Positions 11,089 through 23,025 of a DNA stretch of 64,000 nucleotides are shown in pieces. The stretch spans positions 3,162,001 to 3,226,000 of the forward strand of contig JAQOTA010000053.1 of NCBI GenBank assembly GCA_029532415.1. Direction: 5' to 3'. Each line of letters opens with the position of its first letter. Positions within the stretch are counted from its first letter, which is position 1. The translations under genes were made by a program, and so were the position numbers. A model generated the notes under the pieces. It was not told the origin of the DNA. It saw only the letters and a program-made list of their open reading frames with translations, and searched no databases. The stretch comes from Marasmius tenuissimus (Eukaryota; Basidiomycota; Agaricomycetes; Agaricales; Marasmiaceae).

Positions 11089-13371
11089 ATGCCTATGCTG
11101 TATGTTCTTTCCCTAGACGTAGCCTCGGACGACTTCTCATTCTGTTTTTAGAACTGACCCCTCCGTCAAATATCTTCCTTACACCGATGTTCCATTTCGC
11201 AAGGGATATGTTCGTCAGTGGCCTACAAAGCGGACCACCGAGGCTCCTCTGTGGCTCTCTACCGACCTGCGTGACGGCAACCAGGCCCTCATCAACCCAA
11301 TGAATAATACTACCAAGCTAGAGCTCTTCAGGTAGGGCGTTCTTCCTTTCCTCTTTGATCATTGCTCAAATGTCACCTCCAGGCTCCTTGTCAAAATCGG
11401 CTTCAAGGAGATAGAAGTCGCATACCCATCATCTTCGGAACCCGAGTTCCAGTTCGTCCGGTCTCTCATTGAAAACAACGAGATTCCCGACGATGTGGCC
11501 ATTCAGGTTTGTTATTCCTTCTTTCGTCGCCACTTATTCAATCTGATCTTCCTCATAGGTCATCAGTCCTGCCAGAGAAGATCTACTGGCTAGATCTATC
11601 GCCTCGCTCGCGGGTGCAAAGCATGCCATACTTCATCTCTATAACGCTGTTTCTCCGGTCTTTCGAGAGGTCGTCTTCCGGAATTCGAAGGAAGCAACGA
11701 TCGACCTCACAGTCAATGCGGTCAGAAGCGCTAAAAAGCTTATGGAGGAAGAAACCGCGCGTTCCGGTAAGATCTTGCCTCGTCGATGTTTCGTTTACCG
11801 CCACTGACTCGGTTCGTTTCCCTTGCAGGAACTAAGTTCACCTTGAACTACTGCCCCGAGACTTTCTCCCAGACCGAGCCCGAATTTGCGGTAGAGCTTG
11901 CCAATCGCGTTCTCGAGGAATGGGGAAAGGCGACGCCGGAAGATAAGGTCTACTTTAATCTCGCTGCGACGGTCGAGTCCGCACCCAGTAATCACTACGC
12001 CGACTTGGTGAGTTCCTTCCCCTACGCAGTTTTACAAGCCCAAGCTGACCGTTCGCCAGGTCGAATACTTCAGCAACAACGTAAATCAACGAGACTCTGT
12101 CGTCCTCAGCATTCATCCCCATAATGATCGAGGTATGTTTGCACTATCGATTGGCCGTCGCCCCGTATCTTACGTTGTCCTCCAAAGGGACTGGTGTGGC
12201 GGCCGCTGAGTCGGGGCTCCTTGCAGGTGGCAGTCGCATTGAAGGATGTCTCCTCGGCAACGGAGAACGAACCGGAAATGTCGACATCATAACGCTCGCT
12301 ATGAACCTGTACTCGCAGGGTATCTCTCCAAACCTCGATTTCTCCAATCTCCCCGACATTGTCAAGACTGTTACCAGATGCTGCGAGTGCGAAGTTCCAG
12401 TACGGTATCCGTACGCCGGTGCTTTGGTGTTCTCCGCCTTTGCGGGCACTCACCAGGATGCTATCAAGAAAGGCCTTGACGCTCAGGAGCTACGCTGGAA
12501 GAAGGTCGATAGCGCTGGCGAGGGAACCAAGCACTGGGCTATGCCTTACATTCCCCTCGACCCCAAGGATATCGGTTACGGATACGAGAATCTCATTCGC
12601 GTGTCCAGCCAGAGTGGCAAGTCGGGTACAGCTTACGTCGTCAAGCAGACGATGATGTTCGACATGCCTCGCCGGATGCAGGTGTCCTTCTACAAGGTCA
12701 TCCAGGACGCCTGCGAGGAGTCCCACAAGGAGATGACACCTGCCCTCATCACCGAGACGTTCAGGCAGCACTATGGCTTAAGCTCTAAACCGATGGGACG
12801 ACTGCATCTCCAATCGTGTCAGACGTCACTCATGTCTCCCTCGAGCCTCTCGGAATCTTCGGATGGATCCGACGAGGAGAGCGTGCTCAAGTTCGAAGGC
12901 CAGGTTTTGTGCGACAACGCTCTTCGTACCGTCTCAGGCGAAGGGAAGGACGTCATCGAAGCGGCCTTGGACGCATTGGACTCCGACCTCGATTTTGGTC
13001 TCTCTTTCGGCGAGACTTTCGACCAGACCCTCTCGGCTGACAATCTCCCTCAGCCCAAGACAGTCACATACGTCGAGCTCTTCCATCCTGGTTCTCAGCC
13101 ATCGAAGTCCGGACTTGGCAGTGTATGGGGTGTCGGTGTTTCCTCAGACCCAGCAGTCGCCAAGGCAAGGGCGGTCGTCAGTGCTGCCAACATTCTGGTC
13201 GGAGACAGGAAGCTGCCTCGCCCCAAGATGGTATACACACCGAGGAAGGATCTCTCCGTTGCCCGAACCACCAGCGAAAGCTGGCGAGAGGTGATACTCA
13301 GGACTGGACACGGTATTCCCCCGACCCCCGAGAGAGAACTTCACTTCCAACCGTTGGGAACTTCATCTTGA
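11089..13371 (+). CDS. LEU4: 2-isopropylmalate synthase (alpha-IPM synthase)
   Basis: First committed step of leucine synthesis: acetyl-CoA plus 2-ketoisovalerate to 2-isopropylmalate; mitochondrial and/or cytosolic in fungi. Exon 1 is tiny (ATG CCT ATG CT) and splices to give [19 protein letters not shown]. The TIM-barrel HMGL-like catalytic domain shows [17 protein letters not shown] (catalytic Arg-Asp), SIHPHNDRG (metal-binding His pair, interrupted by an intron) and [15 protein letters not shown] linker is followed by [18 protein letters not shown], and the C-terminal allosteric LeuA-dimer domain (about the last 170 residues, [17 protein letters not shown]..) binds leucine for feedback inhibition in the family. 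About 650 residues and six introns. A Ser-rich insert ([15 protein letters not shown]) precedes the regulatory domain. Intact. Confidence 0.96.
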
Positions 13372-13718
13372 ACGGCTGAAAACGTAGTTTCTTTTGGGAT
13401 GGACTTGAGGTTTCGTTGCTCGTTGACAATAATGGTCCTTGCTAACCACTAATCTGAATCATCGTGTACGATACTTGAAGCAATTCTTTAATCTAGAATT
13501 ACTAGGAACACATGTGTTAATAAATTTCATTTTTGGCACACTATCCATTTCGAGTCCTCGACAGGGCCAGCAGAAAGAATACGGGACGGAATCTAATTCG
13601 CGCGAATTTCGCTCTGTCCACTACAATTTCCTGTCGGCGTAAGGAGTTTAGAACAGTGCAATACGTATATGCATGGCAAGACGTACCTTGTTGAGCAGCA
13701 TTTGGCGTGCCCACGGAA
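13372..13718. other. 3'-to-3' intergenic spacer
   Basis: Convergent spacer between LEU4 and the bL34m gene. AT-rich with possible 3'-end signals (AATAAATTTCA near 13519); nothing else recognised. Confidence 0.4.
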
Positions 13719-14114
13719 TCAATGTGTGAGATATCGCCTTCCTTTGGCTAATCTCCTGGCCAAAATCCTTCTACCGCCCTGGCTGCGCTTGCGAGCCAAA
13801 AACCCATGTCGCCTCTTTCTCACTCGCTGGGAGGGTTGATATTCCCTGCCAAACGAAGCAAAACGAGCTTGCTGCTGTTGCGGCGATGAAATTGGAAGTA
13901 CTGAGGGGGATAGCAACGACTGCAGAGTTGCTAAAGATGAGGAAGTTGGACGAAGTCGGAGACAGGTCTGGGTCATGAAGGGTGTTATCCGGGGTGCTAC
14001 ATGACGCGACGACGGGTTCAAAGTGGACACTCGACTCGTAACAGATGGAACTTCTGCACGAATGCGGAGAGAACGCGAAAATAGTTGTGAGAGCGAAGGA
14101 GGGAGTCGAGGCAT
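13719..14114 (-). CDS. MRPL34: mitochondrial large-subunit ribosomal protein bL34m
   Basis: bL34 of the mitochondrial ribosome. The C-terminal 45 residues match the bacterial L34 signature: SQRVRKRRHGFLARKRSQGG followed by RRILARRLAKGRRYLTH. The N-terminal ~85 residues, from the ATG at 14114 (MPRLPPSLSQLFSRSLRIRA), are rich in Arg, Ser and Leu and lack acidic residues, as expected for a mitochondrial targeting presequence; a QQQQ run precedes the probable mature part. The upstream in-frame extension to 14252 is unlike a start region and is probably 5' UTR. No intron. Convergent with LEU4. Confidence 0.9.
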   Translation of the reverse strand: MPRLPPSLSQLFSRSLRIRAEVPSVTSRVSTLNPSSRHVAPRITPFMTQTCLRLRPTSSSLATLQSLLSPSVLPISSPQQQQARFASFGREYQPSQRVRKRRHGFLARKRSQGGRRILARRLAKGRRYLTH

Positions 14115-14870
14115 TGGTCCAAGTGTTGTCTTCCGGACAAAAAAAGGAAATTGCGCGGGACTTCTATTTTGTGCTAAATCATGTCCATAAGTGGAAGGTT
14201 TGTGGGAAATTTTACTCGCTTGTTCGGGTCGATCACTTGACCACTCTGCCACTGATCAAACGAGTCCATTGGTCAAAGTCATACTCATGGCGCCGTCTTG
14301 TTGATGGTGGACGCCAATATTGACCAAGGTGAATATGCACACCGTGGTTGTTACAACTACTCACGACTTCCTGAGGGCGGTGGTGGCCTGGAGGAGATGA
14401 AAAGCTAGATTCCTGCTTGTATTCGGCATGCATTGACCCCACTGCGTGGACATCACATCTTTGGCATTAGCGATCAACAACATAGGAACGGACGATTATC
14501 GGAGATAGGTTGCATCTCTGGTGTTGGTCAGAGTAGGTCACTTTTTGGATGGCGTAATGTCGTTTACCAGTAATCACATCGAATGTTTAGCAAGTTCTCT
14601 TTCCTCACGACCTTCATGACCTACTGCGGCGTTCTCACAACATGCTCTTAAGGGCGACTGGCGTTGCACTGATTGCATATGCCAACCTCCGGATAAAATG
14701 CAGGTAATCACTCGAATATAACATGAAGCAAAAGCTAACTAATACAAGTAACCCGTATCTTGCCATTACTTGTGAAATCGATGGTGGAGTTAGTACGGTA
14801 AAGCATAAATGATGGTGAAAAAGACGAAATGACCATGAACAGATCGTAGAAAAACCTAGATGGCTATTGG
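14115..14870. other. intergenic, no gene supported
   Basis: About 755 bp between the bL34m start and the stop codon of the CLASP-like gene. Short unrelated ORFs only; nothing recognised. Confidence 0.45.
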
Positions 14871-17371
14871 TCATTGATTGACCTCGAGATCGCCCAATGC
14901 AGCTCTCTCGTCATTCGTCGAGACCTTGTTGAACGCGGGAATACCAAAGCGGAAAGCACCGTCAGTGGGAACGTCCATATGTAGATACTTCTCGGGTGGC
15001 GACAATGGCCTGACCGGACTGAACATGAACCCTTCTTCGATGGACAGGAGCAGTGCCGATATCGGAGTCTTGATTTGTTCGATTTCACCGAGCCGCCGGC
15101 CACGATCGGTGGAAGGGGTATGAGGGTCCTGAGGGCACTTGTCCTCATCAACCTGTATCTGAGGTGGGGCGGGTGGCTGATTCTCAACATCAGCAGTAAT
15201 CTCACGCTTGACCTGATTGGCGGGGTGAACGACTTCGTTGGTGGTGACGGAAGCTTCTGATGATTGCGATTCGGCATCAGCTGACCGAGACGTAGCAGAT
15301 TCCTCCTCGTCAGCTGAGCGTTCCTGTCCAGCTACTGGCTGATCCGTGCGTTCCTCCTCCGCGGCGTCTCCTTGCGCAGCGTCAGCTTCGATGGTCTCCT
15401 CAACATCCTCCGTCTCCGGCTTCGGCTCGGGTTGCGGGGGTTGTGGTGTCTCTTTTCGACTGGGTGGTCGACTGACTGGTTCCCCTTTCCTGCTAGGAGG
15501 ACGGCTACTCGAGGAGGCAGTCGCTGCTCGGGACCTGGCTTTGGGTTTCGTGTCCTGTTCCTCTCTCTGCCTGCGAAGATCTACACTGCTCTTTTTGGAC
15601 TGGATGCCAGGCCTAGAGGTTCCACTCGAGGACCCGGAGCCTTGTGGTTCCTTTCCTTTCACGTTCAAGGCAGCGACACTCTTTTTCGTTTGTATCACCT
15701 TGGGCTGGGATTTAGACTGCGAGGAGGCGGTGGGAGCTGTGAGTCCGGGTCTCACTCGGGCAGTAGTAGTCGGTTTGAAAGCTTCGGTGTTCGCTACCTT
15801 GGAGGCGATTCGAGCAGTCGCCCCAGATCCTTGAGTGACTGCTTTGGCTATGGGCTTCGATGCCTTCGGAGCTGCCACCACGACAGGTCGCGAGGATGAA
15901 CCAGCCGTGCTATGGCTTGTCATATCTGTTTGTTTGTCTTTCTCGCTTGAAGAACTTCCGGCGGGTGGCATTCCGACTTTCAGATTCTTCATGGACACCG
16001 CCCGGGTTCTGAGACGATTGGTGGGCTGTGGGACTGGCTTGGGCACCTCCGCTTTCTTCTCCCCTCGTTCACCTCCACTGCCTTCTTCAACAGAAGCAAT
16101 CGGGAAGCGTTGTGGAGGAGGTTGACGGAGGACCGCCTTTTCTTCGGGGCGACTTCGTTCGACACGCATAGGAGCGGGTTGCATACGAACGGGTGCTCCT
16201 GAAGGTACAGTAGTGCTGTTGCTGGAAGAAGCCGATGCCCCTCGAGAGTGATTGGGCCGCTGGGGCGGTGCGTGGAGGGATGTCGACGAGGGGGGCCGAG
16301 ACAGATGCAGAGCGGGCCGGATAGGCATGGAAGGAGGAGCCATGGGATTGGATGATTGGGATTTAAGCATTTGAGGCGGACGAGTAGGAGCTGCTGTCAT
16401 TGCGGCTCGTACAGCATCTCGTTGTGAAGCTGTCAGAGTATTGGCGCTAGTGGCGGGGTTCGTCGGGGGAACTGAGACAGGTCGCGCAGGAGGCTGCGCA
16501 TTGCGGCTGGTACTGGTGCTATTCGTTCTAGAGTGTCTGCCGTTGGAGGCGGCTGATGTGGATGATGAAAGTTGGGAGGTGGATGGTTTCTTAGTTGGGT
16601 GCGATGTCGTGTCTGACGAAGCGGATGTGGTAGCCTTCGGTCGGATCTCTAGGTATTTCCGAATCGTAGGAGTAAGTGGTGTAACAAATCTATGATCAAT
16701 GTAAGCGATTGCGTTGCTTCAAGATGATAGGCGGAGACGCACTTTTCGACTCTGTTGGGCAGAATAACTTTATAAGCATTGAATGCTCTTTTCCCAGCCT
16801 TCCGAACATCAGCATTAGCGTCTCTAGATGTCGCTTTTATGATTGCCTCGATATCCTGACTTCTTGACTCCTTCTGAAGCTCTGCAGGATCGAAACCCGT
16901 TAAGCACGTTATAGTGCTCTCGGCGGCCACAAGTCGCAACGTCGTAGACTTGTCTTTGATGTTCTGGAATAGATAGGGAATGACAGCCGGAAGCTGAGTG
17001 TTTTCTATTACTGAGAAGACGGTGGCCCGAGCTCGATTACCAATAACCTTGTTCGTCCGAGCACAGAGGTTGAGCAGAACGGGGAAATAGATGGGAAGGA
17101 GAGGTTCGAAGGACATGCCCAGTTCAGAGGAGACTGCCGATATTAGCTCCATCGCTGGACCACATAGCCTCGTTCTCTCTGAGCGTAGAGCATTTGTGAT
17201 ATTTCGCGAAAACTCTCGGAGAGCGTCGATGATTTCGTCGGGCATTCCATCTCGGATGAGAACAGTGAGGGACGATACGCTGCGTGCGATGTTATCCCAG
17301 CTTTCCTCTGTTTCCGGAAGGGTAATCTTTGGACGAAGCGTCGCCAGCTGCTGGGAGAACGGTGAGGCCAT
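14871..17371 (-). CDS. CLASP N-terminal (TOG-like) domain protein
   Basis: Likely microtubule-associated protein. The first ~230 residues (ATG at 17371) form an all-helical HEAT/TOG-type domain of the CLASP_N family: PEIIDALREFSRNI-like region, then LNLCARTNKVIGNRARATVF, AVIPYLFQNIKDKSTTLRLV and RDANADVRKAGKRAFNAY. One intron (GTGCGT..CATAG, about 16677-16741) joins PNRVEK to FVTPLTPTIRKYLEIRPK. The remaining ~575 residues are low-complexity, Ser/Pro/Lys/Arg-rich (SSRPPSRKGEP, SRPPSRKETPQPP), a common microtubule-binding style, then an acidic Glu/Ala stretch, ending with a more ordered segment (PISALLLSIEEGFMFSPVRP). About 805 residues. I see only one TOG domain, fewer than in typical CLASPs. 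The molecular role is inferred. Confidence 0.8.
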
Positions 17372-17672
17372 GGTGATGATGGCGTGAGGGAGCAAGCGGG
17401 TTCTGGCGGCGTAGCGCGGCGGGTTCTGCAACTTGCATGCACGTGATCGTTCGACATTAGACAATGCACGGCCACTCGTCGGCGATAGCGTCACGACTCA
17501 CGCATGCCACCCACCAAAAGTCTGTGTGCGGCCCGGGGCCCCGTTGTACGGGATCCCGCAGGACGGCAACCGCAATGGGCATTATCACCCATTCTTTTCC
17601 TTCACTTCCACCACGTCTGCGACTCGGACCTCGGGACCTTCCAGTAGGCTCTGAGAGCCAACTGATACCAGA
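17372..17672. other. divergent promoter region
   Basis: 301 bp shared between the CLASP-like gene (-) and the MFS gene (+). CT-rich tracts (17585-17610) precede the MFS ATG. No clear TATA box. Confidence 0.4.
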
Positions 17673-19976
17673 ATGTCCTCCTCAAACGTTCCAGGCGTAT
17701 TTTCCTCCCCAAGGATTATCACCCTACTCGCCGCACTGCTCTGTACTCTGAGCTCTGGGACTAATTATGTGAGCGAACACGTATATCATCGGATCAGGTG
17801 TACTAATACGATAGCTTGCAGGTTTACTCAGGTGAAGAGCTTCTGCAGGGGCCCGTAAGAGAAGGGTTGACGAAGGGTTTCGAGTAGCATACGCCCCTCA
17901 GCTTGGTTCTCGATTGCACATCAACCATACGATTCTGAATATTGTCGGGCTGGGTGGCAACGGTGAGAAATATTTCTCTGAGTAGTCATAGCAAGAATTG
18001 AACTTGCTTCAGTCGGGGTTTATCTTTCTGGACCCTTTTGGGGAAGATACATCGACAAGCACGGACCACGAATTCCTCTTCTTGCGGCCTGCGTTCTTCT
18101 GCTCTCCGGCTACTCTGGCATTCGGGCTATCTACCTCGGCGGCGTAGCTGAAGGAGCAACCTCACTTCCGGTCTACAAACTAGTCGCCCTTGTCACATGT
18201 AGTTTTATGACTGGTGTCGGTGGAAACGGTGGGATGACTGCAGGCATCAACACCACTACAAAGACGTTCCCGGACCATGTCGTATGTATACGATATCGAG
18301 ACAGATCGAATTGGAGAGCTAACCTTATGCACTTCGCAATTTAGCGCGGTTCTACCACTGGCCTTGTCATCTCCGGCTTTGGGTTGTCCGCCTTTTTCTT
18401 CTCCACGCTATCCCACCTTTTTACCGCAGGAGACACTGCTTCATTTCTTCTGTTGTTATCACTAGGTACATCCTTACCTATGATAGTAGGTTTCTTCTTT
18501 TGCAGGCCCATTCCGTTGCAATCTTCCCAGCACCATCATCAAGAACGAGAAGCAGACGAGGTGGATTATGCAGAAGTCGATGCTGCCTCACTTACACCTT
18601 CTGTACTTTTCCACCACGACAATGACAGCCGCACACAACTTCTCTCCCCCGATAGGGATAACGAAGATGATGAAGCGGAGGAAGGTCGTGTCAGCATGGA
18701 ATTGAGCCCTACTCGAGGTGTTTCTCCTGGCAATCGTGACCCTTCACGGGGACTCCAACATCGCCGTGGGTCCTCTCGAAACAGTACCAGACCCGTGGTC
18801 TCTGTTGAAGCGGGGCCCAACGTGCATGGGAAGGCATTAGCAAAGTCCGGCAATTTCTGGATTATCACTTGTGTGCTGGCTTTGCGTAAGCTCCTTCGTT
18901 GCATTTACCAGATTTGTGAGGACTCATAGTTATCTCAGTCAGCGGGACAGGCTTGATGTGTATGTTGCCCTTTCCACTTGTCACACGTCCGAGAAGGTAA
19001 CCGATTTCTCAGACATTAACAACGTCGGATCCATGTCCCAGGCCTTGTATGTTCATGAGGCGCAGAACAGTACATTATCAGACGCGGACCAAGTCGAAAT
19101 CGCCAAATGGCAGGCAGCACAAGTATCAACGATCAGTTTCATGAACTTCTCGGGAAGGATTTTCATTGGTAGGCTCGTTCTTGCCAATGCCTGCGGCAAC
19201 AGAACCTGATCATGACCCTCGGACTCAGGCTTATTCTCCGACGTCGTTAAGGCGCGTCTTGGGCAGCCGAGGTCTTACCTCCTCGTTCTCGTTTCGTTTT
19301 TTGTCTTGGTCTCTCAGTTAACGGGGTCCCACATTGATAAATTGGTTGATCTGTGGAAAGCCAGCGCCCTTTTGGGGCTGGGATACGGGACGGTTTTCTC
19401 CCTTTTCGCGGCACTTTGCGTCGAGTGGTTCGGAGTGGGTGAGTCTGATCCCCTTGCAGCGTTTCCACCAGGGAGCGGACGCTTTTTGCGGGTTCTGTAG
19501 TCTCAGCACCACGAAGAAATGCGCAGTTAACCTACAACACGTTCCCTCGAGCTCCGTCCTGGCCAACACACTATGGCCGGGGACTCGCGCTTCTTTTTTC
19601 TGTCCCTTTCACATCCCTGATGCTAACTGGGTTTTTCGTAGCGCATTTTTCGGAGAACTGGGGATATCTATCACTTGCTCCAATGGTCGGAGGAAATCTA
19701 TTCTCCATCGCATTTGGGAGGAATCTTGATGCACACGAGAAAGCGGCGGCCTCGGAACCCAATCCTCAAACCTTTGCACCAAAGCCGGAAAAAGAACTTC
19801 AATGTTTAGATGGCAAAGCGTGCTACGTGGACTCCATTCATCTGACGACGATTGCGTGTGTAGTAGCAATGGGCTTAAGTGCTTGGGCGGCGTGGAGAGA
19901 TAAGAAGCAACACGAGGATGAGATACAGAAACTAAACGATGCTCGAACCGACATCATCTGGGAGGGAGACGAGTAA
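17673..19976 (+). CDS. MFS transporter, nodulin-like / Mch1 type
   Basis: Membrane transporter of the nodulin-like/MCH1 branch of the MFS, with unknown substrate. The start MSSSNVPGVFSSPRIITL leads into helix 1 (LLAALLCTLSSGTNYV). Family features: SRLHINHTILNIVGLGGNVG, GVYLSGPFWGRYIDKHGPR, GVGGNGGMTAGINTTTKTFP and RGSTTGLVISGFGLSAFFFS. A hydrophilic central loop of ~130 residues is acidic and Ser/Arg-rich (DRDNEDDEAEEGRVS). Second half: MYINNVGSMSQALYV, SFMNFSGRIFIG and LGLGYGTVFSLFAALCVEWF, ending with a cytosolic tail DARTDIIWEGDE. At least eight introns. Intact. Mch1 homologues sit in the vacuolar membrane; that location here is only inferred. Confidence 0.87.
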
Positions 19977-20728
19977 GAATCATGGGCGTAATAGATGAGA
20001 TAGAGGGCACTGTAGCGGGTGTTGAGACTGGGAATTTATTTTTGAACCCCTAGACAACTTGTACGTAGTCTGTCCTGTAATCGAGCTGGTATTTATCACG
20101 CACATCTGGGTCGGCTCTACAGCACTCAATTTGAGTTTGGGATTGCTATGTCGGTCACGGGTGTGTTGTATGGGAGGAAATACATCGTGTTTCGACAATT
20201 CGACTACCTAGTTACATCAATCCCTCAGAAGTTCTCAAACCGTGTAAGCAAACATGTGTGAATGAGGGTTGGACGGTGAGATTGAGATAAAAGGTTCAAA
20301 TTGATCCCGGAGGGCTTGCTCAATACGTGAGGATCACTTGCACTGCGCAGCTATAGCCTATCGCTGGTTTGGAGCTCTCAGTGGCGTCGATCGATATCTA
20401 CGAACCTGTGCAGTATGGAGGAGATACCATGAGAAGAGGATCAGCGGCGTTCTCCCTGGGGCTTCCAGTATCAAGACCATCCACGACTGGTCCTAAATCC
20501 ACGCCCACGAGATGACCTTGACAATCCTGTGCCCCGCGACGATAATGTTGAGCTTGGCCCGCGGAATGGATAAAGGAAAATCCGCATCAGGAGACGCTGG
20601 AAGAACGTTGCTGACGATAGGTGGAATTTTCTCAATTGAAAAGGCTAAAATCGCAAATGTGCCATTGATTAATAGGATGCTCGCGAGATCCGCGCGAACA
20701 AATCCAGAGACCCCCGGCCTCATGCCAA
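19977..20728. other. 3'-to-3' intergenic spacer
   Basis: About 750 bp between convergent MFS and FAD monooxygenase genes. No gene motif seen; short ORFs on both strands are not conserved-looking. Confidence 0.45.
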
Positions 20729-22472
20729 TCAAGTCTCCAGCTTGTGAAGTGCATTCTCAAGCATGGAGTGTGCAGATGTCCGCCAACACCAAGCCCATCC
20801 ATCTATGACGCGTTCCCCCATTTCATTGAGCTTCTGCTCAGCATCCAGTGGGGACGAAGTCTCGAAAGGGAAGTTATCGTAATTTAGCCCATAACACCTC
20901 CCGTTGAAACGGCATTTCTCGGCCACCTCATCGGCCCATGGTCGTCTGAGATTATCGTAGACTTGGAGTGCACGCGAGAGCATGGCGGTTGTCGAAGGAC
21001 GGCCCAATAACTCTGCGAGGATCCACGCATCCTGAAATTCGCTTAATTAGTGATACGTGGCGAAGATGGAGAGAATCCACACCTCTATCGCCTGGCCTGC
21101 ACCGATACCCTGATGGGGCAAAAATGCGTGGGCCTTTGAAGTTAAGGTGTTCAGTATCTGGGACTGGGTACCATCTAGTCCATAACAGACTTACTGCGTC
21201 ACCGAGCAGCACAACATTTTGTGTCGCGAAGGTCGGAAGGGGCTTGACGGTGTGTATAGCCCATCTGGTAGTTGGCTCGTGAAAGAGCTAATCTCGTCAG
21301 TCTACGGAACGACACGACCAAATCCGACAACTCACAGCGAGCCATTCTCGAAAATCGGATTCCCAGTTATCAAACGAGGACGCGTTGAGCACCTCGTCAG
21401 GAAGAATAGGCACACTCCACGGGCCATCGTAATGTGAGCCTCGAAGCTCATCTTGGAAACGATACAGAGACAGATTGATCATTCCTTCATTCCCTACAGG
21501 GTACACAACGAGAACCTGGTGTGTGATTGAGTGGATGAGGCGGTGGATAAGGGGCTGCACTAACAATGTTCCTTCCAATGTACTGACAGGGATGTCAGCA
21601 AGCGAATCTCGGAGGCTTCAAGATGGAGTCTTACCATTGTAGGCCCGCGTCCCAGTAGATGTGCCGGGATAGGTTCGTCATCTGGGTGAACCACAGCGCG
21701 GTAGACTACAGTACCGCTGAATTCTGGCTCTATAACGGATCCATAGTTGTCGATGATGGCTTGAGGTAGCCCGTCGGCGTAAGCTTGCCCAACGAGCTCT
21801 CGGTATAGGCAGCTCCTCGTCACAGATTCAACGCCGTCGGCCCTCACTAATACATCGAAAAATTCGGCTGAACCATCCTCAAAGTTCAGTTTTATCTTCT
21901 CACTCATGGAGTCCCGTGAGTAAGACGCGAGACGTTTGGAGAAGCGAAAATGGTGTGCAGGTATGCGTCGGAGTAGCACCTCCTGGAACTGAGGCCGATA
22001 GAACGAAGACAACCGACCTAGCTCAAACGATCACTATCCCAAGCCCAATCGACAGAATCGGTACATATCAGTTGCTCCGGAGCGACTTTCAAGAAACATA
22101 AGCCTGTCTCTTGGTCGCTCTTTCTTAGCGACCACGCAAGAGCTGGAAATTGAAGTTCAGAATCACTATTTTTGACTCTTCCTCATGTTGTCTGTCCTGC
22201 TTACATGATTCTTCACCAGGGCAAGAATCCAGGCAGACTGCACGAAGATCTTCAGAAAGCCCAAGTTCCTCTAGCAGACTCCAGGTCCGTGGCCGTACTC
22301 TAATTCCAGCACCTTTGAATGGCGAGAACGTAGCCGATGATTCGAAGATGGTGAAGGATACCGAAGGGTGGTTCAGCAATGCACATGCAAGTGTGAGGCC
22401 GCCTATCCCTCCGCCGCTATCACAATCGAGCTTCAGCAACAAGAATGTATCAGAGTCTGCTGAGCTAACCAT
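20729..22472 (-). CDS. FAD-dependent monooxygenase (salicylate hydroxylase-like), 5' end questionable
   Basis: Flavoprotein hydroxylase of the PHBH/salicylate hydroxylase group, which hydroxylates aromatic substrates using NAD(P)H. Visible: GGGIGGLTLACALL (FAD P-loop), GIRVRPRTWSLLEELGL, RPQFQEVLLRRI, FDVLVRADGVESVTR (second FAD/NADPH DG motif, with Arg in place of the usual first Gly of GADG), VVLLGDA-AHAFLPHQGIGAGQAIEDA (third FAD motif, split by introns) and a C-terminal LRRPWADEVAEK. Introns join SCPALAWSLRKSDQETG and EQLICRLSSFYRPQF. The beta strand normally just before GGGIGG (SIVIA) is present but one base out of frame, so the annotated ATG at 22472 gives an abnormal FLLLKLDCDSGGGIGG. 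Either a 1-nt loss or a wrong 5' model. Divergent from the permease. Confidence 0.78.
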
Positions 22473-23025
22473 ATCGCGACCGTGAACTTGTTAGGCTTGT
22501 TGTTCTCCATCGTCTTTCTAGTCGTCTACCAGGGTTGGGAGGCTTGAAGCTAGAACTTGAGACGTACAAAGCCATCCTGAACGACCGAGGCTGCGATACA
22601 ACTAGAGATAATAATCGGTTCGCCCTCGCCTGACACTCGCCTCGGTTCGACATTCCCGGGTCTAGATCAATACAGTGGATGGTAGTTCGAAGGCAATCTG
22701 TACTACTTGGTACTATCTGTCAGCGCACTGTACCGGAACACCGGGCCGTGTGCTCCTGTTCGGCAAGGAACGTAAGCCAATCAGAACTGCTTGAGCTCAA
22801 CCACCATCTTCGTCCACTTATCTCTATGCAGCCAGCTCTTGCTGATATAATAGAACTCCAGACACCAATCTGTCGTAATGCGTGCCTTCCAAGCTTCCTC
22901 TCGGGCCTAAAGAGGAGGTTCGGGAACGCGTGTACTGACAATACCATGCACATTGCTGTCTGCGGTGGCCTCCCGACTCACGAGGACGATTAATTCACAC
23001 ACACACCAACTCGATAAGAACAACC
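22473..23025. other. divergent promoter region
   Basis: 553 bp between the FAD monooxygenase (-) and the permease (+). ACAC repeats at 22997-23006 just precede the permease ATG. No gene seen. Confidence 0.4.

Noticed and set aside
15346..15899. Long plus-strand ORFs opposite the CLASP-like gene
   Set aside because: They are antisense shadows of the Ser/Pro-rich low-complexity tail and show no family motif.
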